NCBI RefSeq assembly: GCF_004359615.1
Contig: NZ_SCWA01000002.1
Location: 1 to 64,000 of the forward strand
Origin: Macrococcus brunensis
GTDB taxonomy: Bacteria > Bacillota > Bacilli > Staphylococcales > Staphylococcaceae
Direction: 5' to 3'
DNA length: 64,000 nucleotides
The notes under the pieces were generated by a model. It was given only the letters and a program-made list of their open reading frames with translations. It searched no databases and was not told the origin of the DNA. Position 1 is the stretch's first letter, and the number at the start of each line of letters is the position of its first letter. The translations under genes and the position numbers were made by a program. Positions 48,356-60,213 of this stretch are shown here, piece after piece.

Positions 48356-49462
48356 TTATATTGTTTGACGTTTAGCCACAACAAACGGTTTATCATTAGA
48401 TCCCGCTAAATGCTGGCCGTCATTGATTGTTACGTCTTTATCCAGTATAACATTCTCAAGAACTACATTTTCACCAATTTTACTGTTTGTCATGATGATT
48501 GAGTTCTTAATAACTGTGCCTTTACCAACGGTTACTCCGCGATAGAGAATACTGTTTTCAACAGAGCCATCAATTACACAGCCGTTTGCTACCATAGAGT
48601 TCTTCACTGTACAGTCTTCTTTATATTTAGTTGGAGGTTGATTAGAAATTTTAGTGCGTACACGGCAATCCTGCATAAACAAATCTTTATAGATCGTCGG
48701 ATTCAAGATTGCCAGGTTACTATGATAGAACGTTTTTAGTGAATTGATATAGAAAGAACGTGTATTGATATTATAAACTTTGACGTTCAGTTCACCTAAG
48801 CGTTCCTGAATTCCCTGAATGAAGAAATTGTCTTTATAGTTACCGATACAGAAATTCAGAATATCAATTAACTTCTCTTTTTTAATGATGTAGACGCCCG
48901 TATAAAGATGAGGATTGCTCTGGTCATGGTTTAAGAACGTGACTTTACCATTTTCTTCATTAATTCGCTGAACAGGTCCATGCATTTCATGCAGTTCATT
49001 TTCAATCTCACCGATCAACGTGATATCTGCATCAGATTCAACGTGATATTTAAAGGCATCTTTGTAGTTCACGTTTGCGATAAACTGGGAGCCTGAAATA
49101 ATAACATCTGTCGCTTTAGAACGACTGAAGAAATCACGGTTATTATGGAAATGTCTTAAATCACCGCGTGAAATATCAGTAGGGTCATGCCAGTCTGGCG
49201 GCAGGACGAAGAGTCGTGAATGTTTATCATTCAGCCCAAAGTTTTCACCGTTTTCAAGGTGGTCAAGCAGTGAGCGATATTTCTGGTTAACAAATAGTGC
49301 TAGCTCATCCACACCAGAGTTCACCATGTTAGAGATACTGAAGTCAATAAGACGATAACGGCCAGCGAACGGTACACTCGCACCGTTACGGAAGTAAGTC
49401 AGCTCCTCTAAAAAGTCATGTTCATTTTCTAAGTTAATTAAGCCCATTAAAGAACGCATCAT
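48356..49462 (-). CDS. glgD: GlgD, regulatory-type ADP-glucose pyrophosphorylase subunit
   Basis: 368 residues. It resembles GlgC (VPFAGRYRLIDFSISNMVNS; C-terminal left-handed beta-helix) but the nucleotide-binding loop GGxGTRL near the N-terminus is missing: it reads LINLENEHDFLEELTYFRN. In Firmicutes with both genes, GlgD stimulates GlgC in a hetero-oligomer and has little activity alone. The start is the first of two ATGs, sharing a base with the glgC stop, with GGAGGT upstream. Confidence 0.94.
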   Translation of the reverse strand: MMRSLMGLINLENEHDFLEELTYFRNGASVPFAGRYRLIDFSISNMVNSGVDELALFVNQKYRSLLDHLENGENFGLNDKHSRLFVLPPDWHDPTDISRGDLRHFHNNRDFFSRSKATDVIISGSQFIANVNYKDAFKYHVESDADITLIGEIENELHEMHGPVQRINEENGKVTFLNHDQSNPHLYTGVYIIKKEKLIDILNFCIGNYKDNFFIQGIQERLGELNVKVYNINTRSFYINSLKTFYHSNLAILNPTIYKDLFMQDCRVRTKISNQPPTKYKEDCTVKNSMVANGCVIDGSVENSILYRGVTVGKGTVIKNSIIMTNSKIGENVVLENVILDKDVTINDGQHLAGSNDKPFVVAKRQTI

Positions 49463-50610
49463 TATTTACCTCCATTGATATAGTCATCGATATTTTCAGG
49501 ACCGACTACAATCGGTTCCGCTTCATTTGAACCGTCAATCGTTACGCCATCCGGAATCTCCAAATCATGCATGATGATCGCTTTTTTAATCACACAATTT
49601 TCGCCGACTTCTGTTCTCGGCTGAATAATTGCATCCTGGATAAGAGTATCTTTTCCGATAGATACTTCGCTGAAAAGTACAGAGTGATTCACTTTACCAA
49701 AAATAAAAGAACCAGGACACACGAGTGAATCTTTCAGTTCTGCTTCTTCACCAATATATTGCGGCGGCAGGTTGAGCTCATGTGAATAAGTCGGCCAAGT
49801 TTTACTGTTCAGCAGTTCTGCTAGGTCCTCTTCTAATAAATCCATGTTCGCTTCCCAGTAAGACTGGATTGTTCCTACATCTTTCCAGTATCCGTCAAAA
49901 CGGTAAGCATAAAGCTGTTTATCATTGTCGAGCATTTTAGGAATAATGTCATTACCAAAATCGTGCTCTGAATTAGGATCTTTTTCATCTTCTACTAAGT
50001 ATTCACGAAGCAGTTTCCAGTTGAAGATATAGATACCCATTGATGCAAGATTGTTTTTAGGCACTTCTGGTTTTTCGTCAAACTCATAAATCTTATAGTC
50101 TTCTTCTGTGTTTAAAATCCCAAAACGAGAAGCATCTTCCATCGGTACTTCAATAACAGATATGGTTGCATCTGCATTTTTTTCTTTATGGAAGTCGAGC
50201 ATACGCTGATAATCCATCTGATAGATATGGTCACCTGATAAAATCAGCAGATATTCCGGATCATATTGATCGATGAAATGGATGTTCTTCGTGATTGCAT
50301 CTGCAGTCCCTTCAAACCAAGAAGCACCTTCCTGATTCGCAAATGGTGCCAGTACAGAAATACCGCCTTCCTGACGATCCAGTCCCCAAGGTTTACCCAT
50401 ACCGATATGACGATTCAGAAGTAAGGGTGCATATTGAACAAGTACGCCAACTGTAGAAATTTCTGAATTTGAAAGATTGCTCAGTGTAAAATCGATAATT
50501 CTGTATTTACCTCCAAAAGGAACAGCTGGTTTAGCAATTTTCTTAGTCAGCTGACCTAAACGTGTCCCTTTACCACCTGCTAATAACATCCCTACTACTT
50601 CTGTACTCAT
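49462..50610 (-). CDS. glgC: glucose-1-phosphate adenylyltransferase
   Basis: 382 residues. The catalytic loop [20 protein letters not shown] is intact, followed by [26 protein letters not shown] and FDEKPEVPK, with a C-terminal beta-helix. It makes ADP-glucose, the committed step of glycogen synthesis, presumably as a GlgC-GlgD hetero-oligomer. It overlaps glgB as ATGA and glgD by one base. Confidence 0.97.
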   Translation of the reverse strand: MSTEVVGMLLAGGKGTRLGQLTKKIAKPAVPFGGKYRIIDFTLSNLSNSEISTVGVLVQYAPLLLNRHIGMGKPWGLDRQEGGISVLAPFANQEGASWFEGTADAITKNIHFIDQYDPEYLLILSGDHIYQMDYQRMLDFHKEKNADATISVIEVPMEDASRFGILNTEEDYKIYEFDEKPEVPKNNLASMGIYIFNWKLLREYLVEDEKDPNSEHDFGNDIIPKMLDNDKQLYAYRFDGYWKDVGTIQSYWEANMDLLEEDLAELLNSKTWPTYSHELNLPPQYIGEEAELKDSLVCPGSFIFGKVNHSVLFSEVSIGKDTLIQDAIIQPRTEVGENCVIKKAIIMHDLEIPDGVTIDGSNEAEPIVVGPENIDDYINGGK

Positions 50611-52544
50611 CTGGATTCCCCCACATTTTTGATTTGAGCCGTCTGCTGGTAAATTGAAATACCGAACGGCGGTAATTTAGTTCTAATAACATACTTATAC
50701 CCTTGTTTTTCACTTTTAACTGCAAAAAGCTCATCTGATACTAATTGATTGCTGCCACCGAATTCTTCTGCATCAGAACTGAATATTTCTTTGTAGCCTG
50801 CTTGTTCTGGTACTTCTATTTCGAAATCATAATAAACTTGTCCAGTCATATTGATGGCTATAATCAGTTCTTCCTCTTCACTTTTACGCAAATAAGTTAC
50901 AACAGACTGTTTATTGTTATCTGGATCAATCCATTCATAGCCCTCTGGTTCATAATCATCAGCAAATAATGAAGGATGACTCAGGTAGAAATGATTGAGC
51001 GCACGTACATATTTCTGCATGCCATGATGATAAGGATATTTAAGAATAAACCAGTCAATCTGATCTTTATCTTTCCACTCGGAGTAGAGTCCCAGCTCAC
51101 TTCCCATGAACAAGAGCTTTTTGCCCGGCTGCGTCATCTGGTAGCCATATAATGCTCGTAAGTTCGCAAACTTCTGCCACTGGTCACCCGGCATTTTGTC
51201 AAGCATCGATAATTTGCCATGGACGACTTCATCATGCGAAAACGGCAGAATATAATTTTCGTTATAACGATACATCATCGGAAATGTCAGATTTTGATGA
51301 TGATATTGCCGCGCCTCCTGCGGTAGTTCGAAATAATCGAGGGTATCATGCATAAAACCGAGATCCCATTTGTAATTAAAGCCTAGTCCACCTTTGTCGA
51401 CTGGTGCTGTAATCATCGGGATATCAGACGAATCTTCAGCCATCATCAGCACATGAGGATGATATTCAAAAATAACAGTATTCAGTTTCTGAATAAAGGC
51501 AACGCCTTCTTTATGGACGCTTGTACCATCATCATTGTATATTTTAGAATCTGGAGTATGATTTTCAAAATTCAAGTCTGTCATACTATGTACAGCGTCT
51601 ACACGAAGTCCGTCTAAATGAAATTCCGTCAGCCAGTAATTAGCATTAGAAATCAAGAAACTTTGTATCTCCGGTCGCCCGTAATCAAATGTCAGAGTGC
51701 CCCATCCTTTTTTGACTGCTCTTTTAATATCCTGATGTTCATAGAGGGGCTTACCATCAAACTGTCTTAATCCATGCTCGTCTTTACAGAAATGCGCTGG
51801 CACCCAGTCCATGATGACACCGATGCCCGCCTGGTGAAATGAATCCACTAAATACTTAAAATCATCCGGTGTTCCGAAACGTGATGTCGGCGCATAATAA
51901 CCTGTCACCTGATAACCCCATGATAAGTCAAAGGGATGTTCTGTCACGGGTAATATTTCGACATGGCTATAGCCCATCTCTTTAACGTAAGGTACCATCT
52001 CTTCTGCCATTTCTCTATATGTGTAATAAGTCAAATCCGTATATTCATCCACACTTAAATCGCCTTGATCCACTTCATGTTTACGCCATGTTCCTAAGTG
52101 CACCTCGTAAATATTAATAGGCGACTTAAAATAATCGGTCTTCTCACGCTGGGTCAACCATTCTTCATCCTGCCACTCATAACTGGAAGGTGCTTCAACG
52201 ATTGAAGCAGTACGTGGTCTTCTCTGGGCGTATCTCGCATAAGGATCCGCTTTTAAAAGTCGGCCATTCTCTGTATCAATGACATATTTGTATGTCGTAC
52301 CTGGCGCGATTTTGAATTCTGCGTGCCATAATCCTGCATCAGTCACGCGGTTCAGTGGATAATCAGCACCTGTCCAGTTATTCACGTCCAGCCCTAAACT
52401 AATCTTATACGCATGAGGTGCCCATACAGTGAATGTCGTCATCTCACTTTTCGGGTCGTAATGAGCGCCTAGGAACTGATAGGATTCATAGTGCGTGCCT
52501 TGATGAAAAAGATATTGATCTAAATCTGTAATAGGTTGCAACAT
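50607..52544 (-). CDS. glgB: 1,4-alpha-glucan branching enzyme
   Basis: 645 residues from the ATG at 52544, preferred over one two codons earlier because GAGGGG is then eight bases away. An N-terminal CBM48-like domain (about 25-110) precedes the GH13 barrel with [20 protein letters not shown] (nucleophile Asp), MMAEDSSD (acid/base Glu) and [11 protein letters not shown]. It introduces alpha-1,6 branches. First gene of the glycogen operon. Confidence 0.96.
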   Translation of the reverse strand: MLQPITDLDQYLFHQGTHYESYQFLGAHYDPKSEMTTFTVWAPHAYKISLGLDVNNWTGADYPLNRVTDAGLWHAEFKIAPGTTYKYVIDTENGRLLKADPYARYAQRRPRTASIVEAPSSYEWQDEEWLTQREKTDYFKSPINIYEVHLGTWRKHEVDQGDLSVDEYTDLTYYTYREMAEEMVPYVKEMGYSHVEILPVTEHPFDLSWGYQVTGYYAPTSRFGTPDDFKYLVDSFHQAGIGVIMDWVPAHFCKDEHGLRQFDGKPLYEHQDIKRAVKKGWGTLTFDYGRPEIQSFLISNANYWLTEFHLDGLRVDAVHSMTDLNFENHTPDSKIYNDDGTSVHKEGVAFIQKLNTVIFEYHPHVLMMAEDSSDIPMITAPVDKGGLGFNYKWDLGFMHDTLDYFELPQEARQYHHQNLTFPMMYRYNENYILPFSHDEVVHGKLSMLDKMPGDQWQKFANLRALYGYQMTQPGKKLLFMGSELGLYSEWKDKDQIDWFILKYPYHHGMQKYVRALNHFYLSHPSLFADDYEPEGYEWIDPDNNKQSVVTYLRKSEEEELIIAINMTGQVYYDFEIEVPEQAGYKEIFSSDAEEFGGSNQLVSDELFAVKSEKQGYKYVIRTKLPPFGISIYQQTAQIKNVGESR

Positions 52545-52573
52545 TATCATTTCCCCTCTGTCACTTTATTTCC

Positions 52574-52603
52574 ATTATAGTCCATACCCTCTTTTAACCG
52601 CAA
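52574..52603 (-). promoter_or_regulatory. promoter of the glgBCDAP operon
   Basis: Minus-strand TTGCGG (52603-52598), 18-base spacer, TATAAT (52579-52574), about 30 bases before the glgB start. Confidence 0.6.
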
Positions 52604-52657
52604 AATAAAAGCGAAATTCTTTTATAAATTATGAATAATACAAAAATTAAGACAATA

Positions 52658-52687
52658 TTTTCTTTTCAACAGCAAATGAGAAGAAAA
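52658..52687. promoter_or_regulatory. 30-bp inverted repeat in the glgB-pulA gap (candidate operator)
   Basis: TTTTCTTTTC and GAGAAGAAAA (one mismatch) flank a 10-base centre AACAGCAAAT. The repeat ends at the -35 position of the pulA promoter and lies about 55 bases upstream of the glgB promoter. The regulator is unknown; it does not match the CcpA cre consensus well. Confidence 0.4.
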
Positions 52688-52703
52688 ATAAGCCTGAAAT
52701 CCT

Positions 52704-52709
52704 TATAAT
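52704..52709 (+). promoter_or_regulatory. -10 element of the pulA-pgcA promoter
   Basis: Consensus TATAAT, 29 bases before the pulA start. The -35 region (about 52681-52686) is poor, which would fit activation. Confidence 0.5.
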
Positions 52710-52737
52710 AAAACTATTCCGAGCAGGAGGTTTTTAA

Positions 52738-54774
52738 ATGCGTGGTTACATCGATACATTTACGACAATTTCATTAGAGTATACAAATCCTATCACTGAA
52801 CCTGTCTATTTAGTGAGTGATGACGATATATTACCCCTTCAAGTGAATCAGCGTTCATCTGAACTATATGAACTCATCGCACAGTCGCTTATTGCACTGA
52901 ATAAAAAATGGTGGTTAGAGTTCGGGGACGTCCGATTACCGGTCATATCCGGTCAGGTCGTTCGCACAGCAGAATTTGATGAGCGCTTTGCACGACAAGA
53001 TCGTTACGGTGCTGAATACAAACAGGCGTATACAACATTTAAGGTCTGGTCCCCTGTCGCCAGCAAAATCACTCTCTTCGTTAATCATGAACCTTATGAA
53101 ATGAATGAAGATAAAGGTAACTGGTCCATTACACTGCAAGGAGACTATCTCGGTGCCATTTATTTTTACGGCGTTGAAGTAAACCATGAGTATCATGAAG
53201 TGATTGACCCTTATGCAAAAGGACTGACGATCAACGCGACTGCCGGTGTGGTCGTCAATCCTGAAGTCGCACCTGATGGGTTTAATATACACTCACGGCC
53301 TATTCTGCCCCCTGCTGATAGCATCATTTATGAAGTTCATGTACGTGACTTCTCCATGCATCCAAACAGCGGGATTCCACAAGACCTTAAAGGAAAATTT
53401 GAGGCGATGACCCTATCAGGCACTACGACTAAACATGGTTATAGCACTGGCTTTGATTATGTAAAGTCTCTTGGCATCACTCATATAGAACTTTTGCCTG
53501 TCAATGATTTCGCCAAAGTCGATGATGTCCATTTTACGACCAGCTACAACTGGGGCTATGACCCGATGTATTTCCAGACACCTGACGGCAGCTACTCTAC
53601 TGACCCAAAGGATCCCGTCAAAAGAGTGCTTGAGCTGAAGTCACTTGTCCAGCGTTACCACAAAGCACATATAGGTGTTATTCTGGACGTTGTATTTAAT
53701 CATGTCTTTCATCAGCCCACTTCATCATTTGAGCGCCTTGTTCCCGGTTATTATTTCCGTTACTATTCTGATTTATCACTTAGTAATGGGACAGGGGTCG
53801 GTAATGACTTTGCCAGCGAACGACAGATGGCTCGTCAGTTTATTCTCGACACTCTTCACTATTACGCTCAGAATTTTCAGGTGGATGGATTTCGCTTTGA
53901 TCTGATGGGTGCAATCGATGTGAAGACGATGCAGCAGGTTGAAGAAATGCTGACTGCTCTCAATCCGAACATGCTTATTCTTGGTGAAGGCTGGCATTTA
54001 AATACGGCACTGCCCGATAACGAGAAGACAACACATGACCAGGCCTATCTCGTGCCACAAATCCACTTTTTCAATGATTATTTCAGAGATACTTTAAAAG
54101 GCAATAACTTTGATATTGGTGACACTGGCTATATCAATGGTTCAGGACGTTTCAGAGAACGGGTTTTCAAGCTCTTCCAAGGAGACTATGGTCTGCCGGT
54201 CGAACAGACGATTAACTACACAGAAGTCCACGATAACCATACCTTGTTTGACCGTTTAAGCTATACTTCTAAGCAGCATCCTGAAAACGTGCTGAAACTT
54301 CATCAGATGACCACTGTTTTCACCATACTCAGTCAAGGTATCCCATTCATTCATGCCGGCCAGGAATTTTATAGAACTAAGTATGGTCATGGCAACACTT
54401 ATAATTTAAGCGATTTCATCAATCGCATTGATTGGAATCGACGTATCAAATACAATGAAGATATCACCATCATCAGAAAAGCCATTCAGCTAAAAAAAGC
54501 ATACGAAGTCTTTCACCTTCAAGATGCCTTATCAATCAAGACGCGTATTATCGAAATAAAAGCACCAGACCCTGTTCTCGGTATTCTTCTTTTTGACTTG
54601 TACGATGAATTTATTCTTTTCTTCAATCCTACTGCGCTCAATTATACGATTGAACTGCCGAGACTAGGGGTATTTAATATAGAACTCAGTAATGTACATT
54701 CAGCAGGTCAAGTGTCAAAAACTGTCACATTAAAACCTTTTGAATGTCTTATACTTAGAAAAACAATTTACTAA
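52738..54774 (+). CDS. pulA: type I pullulanase (glycogen debranching)
   Basis: 678 residues, no signal peptide, so cytoplasmic. A CBM48-like domain (about 95-185) is followed by the GH13 barrel with the pullulanase hallmark YNWGYDP, VILDVVFNHV, GFRFDLMG (nucleophile Asp), ILGEGWH (acid/base Glu) and YTEVHDNHTLFD. It cleaves alpha-1,6 links in limit dextrins left by GlgP. GCAGGAGG precedes the ATG. It is divergent from glgB and followed by pgcA after 12 bases. Confidence 0.95.
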   Translation: MRGYIDTFTTISLEYTNPITEPVYLVSDDDILPLQVNQRSSELYELIAQSLIALNKKWWLEFGDVRLPVISGQVVRTAEFDERFARQDRYGAEYKQAYTTFKVWSPVASKITLFVNHEPYEMNEDKGNWSITLQGDYLGAIYFYGVEVNHEYHEVIDPYAKGLTINATAGVVVNPEVAPDGFNIHSRPILPPADSIIYEVHVRDFSMHPNSGIPQDLKGKFEAMTLSGTTTKHGYSTGFDYVKSLGITHIELLPVNDFAKVDDVHFTTSYNWGYDPMYFQTPDGSYSTDPKDPVKRVLELKSLVQRYHKAHIGVILDVVFNHVFHQPTSSFERLVPGYYFRYYSDLSLSNGTGVGNDFASERQMARQFILDTLHYYAQNFQVDGFRFDLMGAIDVKTMQQVEEMLTALNPNMLILGEGWHLNTALPDNEKTTHDQAYLVPQIHFFNDYFRDTLKGNNFDIGDTGYINGSGRFRERVFKLFQGDYGLPVEQTINYTEVHDNHTLFDRLSYTSKQHPENVLKLHQMTTVFTILSQGIPFIHAGQEFYRTKYGHGNTYNLSDFINRIDWNRRIKYNEDITIIRKAIQLKKAYEVFHLQDALSIKTRIIEIKAPDPVLGILLFDLYDEFILFFNPTALNYTIELPRLGVFNIELSNVHSAGQVSKTVTLKPFECLILRKTIY

Positions 54775-54786
54775 GGAGCGGTCAAT

Positions 54787-56433
54787 ATGCCAACAAGACA
54801 GCAATGGGAAGAAAAATTGTCACAAAGTTTAATCTCTGACTCTCAGTTTCATACATTATCTTCTGAGCAGCAGAATGAAGGATTTGAAGGTGCGCTTGCA
54901 TTCGGAACAGCGGGTATAAGAGGAAAACTCGGTCTTGGACCCAATCGTCTGAACCGTTTTACTGTTCAAAAAGTTGCACTCGGTCTGAGTCAGTATCTGA
55001 ATGAAATCACACAGGACCCGACGGTTGTAATCGCTTATGATACCCGTCATCTCTCACCTGAATTCTGTGATGAGATTGCTATCGTACTCGCTTCAAATGG
55101 TATTAAAACATATATATATGATCGTTACCATACAACACCGGAATTGTCTTATTCAGTCCGTCATCTTCAAACAGATGCGGGTGTAATGATTACAGCAAGT
55201 CATAACCCACCTGAATATAACGGTATCAAGATATATGGTCCGGATGGTGGACAGATGGCTCTTGAAGGTTCCCAGAAAGTCAGTCAGTACATCGGACAAG
55301 TGGAAGATGAACTAAATATTGAAGTCAAAAATAAAGAAGAACTTCAAGCATCAGGACTGATTGTACCTGTGCCTGATTCAGTTGTCACAGACTATAAAAA
55401 AGAAGTGATCAACTTAATTGGTGACATCCCACAATCTGATTTAAAAATCGTCTTCTCAAGTTTACATGGAACAAGTGTCCCGATTGTCCCGGAAATTCTT
55501 GAGGCTGTCGGCTTTAACAACTATCAGCTTGTAGAAGCACAATGTGTACCAGATGCAGACTTCACAAGTGTAAAATCTGCTAATCCGGAAGACCATGATG
55601 CCTTTGATATGGCAGTAGAACTGGGTAAAGAAACAAATGCCGATTTACTGATTGCAACGGATCCTGATGCTGACCGTATGGGTGTCGTTGCACTCCATGA
55701 GGGAGAATACCATTACTTCAACGGTAACCAGCTCGGAAGCCTGCTTCTCAACTACCGCATCAATCAGACAAAAGACATTGCAGACCGTGCAGCCGTCAAA
55801 TCTATCGTGACAAGTGAACTGGGTAAAGTCATCGCTGAGAAAAATAACGTTAAAATGTTTGATGTCCTGACTGGATTCAAGTTTATCGCAGAAAAAATTG
55901 CAGAATTTGAAACAGATCAAAACTACCATTATATTTTCGGTTACGAAGAAAGTTATGGTTACATGGCCAGTCCTTTTGTACGTGATAAAGATGCAGTACA
56001 GATTGTGCCATTAATCATCAAACTTGCGAGTGAGCTGAAAAATGAAGGAAAAACATTAGTTGACCAGATGAATGAAATTTACCGTGACTATGGTCATTAT
56101 CAGGAGAAACTGTTCGCGCATACTTTTGAAGGACAGAGCGGTAAAGAAAAGATACAGACTATCATGAAAGAAGCGCGCGATAACGCACCGACAGAGATTG
56201 CCGGATTAAAGGTCATTGCAACTGAAGATTACCTCAAACAGGAACGTGTGGATGCTGATGGCAGTCACGCTATAAACCTTCCACAGGCAGATGTGCTCAA
56301 ATTCTTCTTTGATGATGGCTGGATTGCACTTCGCCCTTCTGGTACAGAACCGAAGATTAAGCTATATGTTTCACTTATCACTGATGACATCGATGCGATT
56401 GCAGAAAAAATTAATCAGCTGTTCTTCAGCTAA
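54787..56433 (+). CDS. pgcA: alpha-phosphoglucomutase PgcA
   Basis: 548 residues. Phosphoserine loop MITASHNPPEYNGIKIYG, metal loop ATDPDADRMG, sugar loop GYEESYGYM and phosphate loop LRPSGTEPKIKLYV are all present. It interconverts glucose 1-phosphate and 6-phosphate, feeding GlgC or draining GlgP product. Its coupling to pulA makes the plus-strand unit a breakdown module, although PgcA works in both directions and also supports UDP-glucose synthesis. Confidence 0.95.
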   Translation: MPTRQQWEEKLSQSLISDSQFHTLSSEQQNEGFEGALAFGTAGIRGKLGLGPNRLNRFTVQKVALGLSQYLNEITQDPTVVIAYDTRHLSPEFCDEIAIVLASNGIKTYIYDRYHTTPELSYSVRHLQTDAGVMITASHNPPEYNGIKIYGPDGGQMALEGSQKVSQYIGQVEDELNIEVKNKEELQASGLIVPVPDSVVTDYKKEVINLIGDIPQSDLKIVFSSLHGTSVPIVPEILEAVGFNNYQLVEAQCVPDADFTSVKSANPEDHDAFDMAVELGKETNADLLIATDPDADRMGVVALHEGEYHYFNGNQLGSLLLNYRINQTKDIADRAAVKSIVTSELGKVIAEKNNVKMFDVLTGFKFIAEKIAEFETDQNYHYIFGYEESYGYMASPFVRDKDAVQIVPLIIKLASELKNEGKTLVDQMNEIYRDYGHYQEKLFAHTFEGQSGKEKIQTIMKEARDNAPTEIAGLKVIATEDYLKQERVDADGSHAINLPQADVLKFFFDDGWIALRPSGTEPKIKLYVSLITDDIDAIAEKINQLFFS

Positions 56434-56436
56434 CTC

Positions 56437-56471
56437 AAAAAAGCACCTGACAAGTTGTCAGGTGCTTTTTT
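56437..56471. terminator. bidirectional terminator between pgcA and the membrane protein gene
   Basis: A 16-bp perfect stem AAAAAAGCACCTGACA with its complement around a 3-base loop; six T on both strands. Confidence 0.95.
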
Positions 56472-57165
56472 AAATTCCGCTGAAAAAATTTAACCAGCTG
56501 ATATGGCGTGTGAACATCATATAAAGGACGATCAGCACAAGTAACAACAGATTCATTTTAAAGATATCCACTTCAAACTTATGGTCATGATGATAAGAAA
56601 TAAAGAGCCGCGTCGGTATACTGAGCACGACTAAAAAAGTCAGTATTTCTAATGCATGATTATAAGGTAAAGACAGCAGTTGAAAACCAAGCTGTATAAA
56701 ACCGAAGACACACACTAATGTATAGTAACTCAAAATATCTACGAAAACTTTATAGATCGTGATATTGGAATTGATTGAAATCAACTGAGTAAAAAACGTA
56801 AAGATAATCAGGACAAGCGTAAATATAAGCCCTGATATTGCATATTGCAGACCATCCTGCCATTCAACCTGCTCGCCGGTTGCACCTATGAAGAAGAGAA
56901 TGGCAATATAAAGCAGGAGATTAAGAAGTGCCCAGAGAAAATATCTGCCGCTTGTCTGATCATCTGCAACAATCTGTGGTCTTGATAACGTATATTTCAA
57001 AAAACTCTGAAACGATTCAATCTTATATTCAAACTCTGCAGCTGGTCTGATCACCAGTGCTTTCAGGCTCGATTTTTTATCTGGCAGCTGATTAAATTGT
57101 CTGACTCTCTTTGCGGGAGTCGTATCCTTAATGAATGAATTGATGTGATCCCACTTTTTGCTCAT
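56470..57165 (-). CDS. hypothetical membrane protein with five or six predicted helices
   Basis: 231 residues. The first 85 are soluble and basic (MSKKWDHINSFIKDTTPAKR), then hydrophobic helices at about 87-107, 118-142, 152-173, 178-198 and 208-226. The layout vaguely recalls Yip1-like proteins but no motif supports a family. It is a single gene between the glycogen and pyrimidine units, preceded by GGAGGTG. I do not recognise it. Confidence 0.75.
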   Translation of the reverse strand: MSKKWDHINSFIKDTTPAKRVRQFNQLPDKKSSLKALVIRPAAEFEYKIESFQSFLKYTLSRPQIVADDQTSGRYFLWALLNLLLYIAILFFIGATGEQVEWQDGLQYAISGLIFTLVLIIFTFFTQLISINSNITIYKVFVDILSYYTLVCVFGFIQLGFQLLSLPYNHALEILTFLVVLSIPTRLFISYHHDHKFEVDIFKMNLLLLVLIVLYMMFTRHISWLNFFSGI

Positions 57166-57179
57166 ACGTCACCTCCATA

Positions 57180-57220
57180 AAAATACTCGTTTATTGTAGT
57201 ATACAATAAACGAGTATTTT
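57180..57220 (-). terminator. rho-independent terminator after pyrE
   Basis: A perfect 19-bp stem (57180-57198 with 57202-57220) with a 3-base loop, five bases after the pyrE stop, followed by T on the minus strand. It closes the pyrimidine operon. Confidence 0.88.
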
Positions 57221-57225
57221 AAGGG

Positions 57226-57837
57226 TTAAAGATTATCGCGGAAATCCACTAACGTCGCGATATCTTGTTCTTTAATTTTCTTCATGTCTGCTGCTACTTT
57301 AATCAGTGAATCAAAATCACTCAGTGTAAAGTACGGGTACCCAGCTGCTTGTAAACGCTCTTGACCTTTTTTCAGCTGGTAGCTGAAAATGGCAACAATG
57401 CCAAGCACTTCTGCGCCATGTTCTTTCAGCGCATCTGCTGCATCAATTGCAGAGCCACCTGTTGAAATGAGGTCTTCAACGACCACCACCTTCTGACCAG
57501 GCTTGACGAGACCTTCAATCTGGTTTCCTTTGCCGTGCTTCTTACTTGATGACCGTACATAGCTCATCGGCAGTGCCATTTTCTGTGAAACGAACGCGGC
57601 ATGTGGAATACCTGCAGTCGCTGTTCCAGCAATGACCTCTACATCAGAGAAATGTTCTTTAATAAGCGTAACAAGACCTGCGGCTACTTCATCACGAACT
57701 TCAGGATAAGACATTGTCAGACGGTTGTCACAGTAAATGGGACTCTTGATGCCCGATGCCCATGTAAACGGCTCATCCGGACTCAGCGATACTGCTTCTA
57801 TTTCCAGTAAACGTTTTGCAATTTCTTCTTTTAACAT
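57226..57837 (-). CDS. pyrE: orotate phosphoribosyltransferase
   Basis: 203 residues from the ATG at 57837, which overlaps the pyrF stop by seven bases and gives an N-terminus like S. aureus PyrE ([16 protein letters not shown]); a GTG four codons earlier is an alternative. The PRPP-binding motif is [17 protein letters not shown], and [11 protein letters not shown] is conserved. It makes OMP from orotate. Last gene of the pyr operon. Confidence 0.96.
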   Translation of the reverse strand: MLKEEIAKRLLEIEAVSLSPDEPFTWASGIKSPIYCDNRLTMSYPEVRDEVAAGLVTLIKEHFSDVEVIAGTATAGIPHAAFVSQKMALPMSYVRSSSKKHGKGNQIEGLVKPGQKVVVVEDLISTGGSAIDAADALKEHGAEVLGIVAIFSYQLKKGQERLQAAGYPYFTLSDFDSLIKVAADMKKIKEQDIATLVDFRDNL

Positions 57838-58528
57838 CCTTGTTCCCACGCTTTCTTAATAGAATGATATTTTGCAACAGGATCACTGTCCTGCGTAATA
57901 GAACGTCCGACAACGATATGCGTCGAACCATTCTGACGTGCAAATTCAGGTGTTGCAATTCTGACCTGATCGCCTTTGGCATCTGCCAGCGTACGGATGC
58001 CCGGTGTCACTTTGAGAAAGTCTTCACCCAGCGCTTCTCTAATCAGCGCACTTTCATTTGCAGAGCAGACGACGCCGGCGAGACCGGCATCACGCGTCAC
58101 CCTTGCGTAGTTCACGATGCTGTCGTTAATACTTCCAGGTATGCCCTGTTCCTCGTTCATCATCTCTTCTGACGTACTCGTCAGCTGAGTGACGGCGATC
58201 AATTGTGCCTGGCTACCGCCTGCTTTCAGGCCGTCAAGCGCTGCTGTCATCATCTTGCTGCCACCTGCTGCATGGACATTGATCATCTGGATGTCCAGTC
58301 CCGCCAGACCTTTCATCGCCTGACCGACTGTATTCGGAATATCATGCAATTTCAAGTCGAGGAAGATATCATGACCAAGGTCACGTACCTCCTTAACAAT
58401 AGTGGGACCATTCTGCAGATAAAGTTCCATCCCGATTTTAACAAAAAGCTGCTCATCAAATGGTTTCAGAAAAGTCAGCACTTCTTCCATATTTCTAAAA
58501 TCAAGTGCAATGATTGGATTAGTGTTCA

Positions 58529-58529
<1 letters not shown>
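57831..58529 (-). CDS. pyrF: orotidine 5-phosphate decarboxylase
   Basis: 232 residues. Catalytic motif [14 protein letters not shown] (Lys-Asp-Lys array), PIIALDF at the N-terminus and [14 protein letters not shown] near the end. It makes UMP. It shares one base with pyrD and overlaps pyrE. Confidence 0.97.
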
Positions 58530-60204
<1,675 letters not shown>

Positions 60205-60213
60205 GTTACCCTC

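Noticed and set aside
52596-52620. CcpA cre site in the glgB-pulA gap (TAAAAGCGAAATTC)
   Set aside because: It keeps the AAAGCG half only and lacks the mirrored half of the cre consensus.
60205-60213. PyrR attenuator inside the pyr operon
   Set aside because: The genes in the window overlap or are separated by nine bases, leaving no room; any attenuators would lie upstream of carA outside the window.
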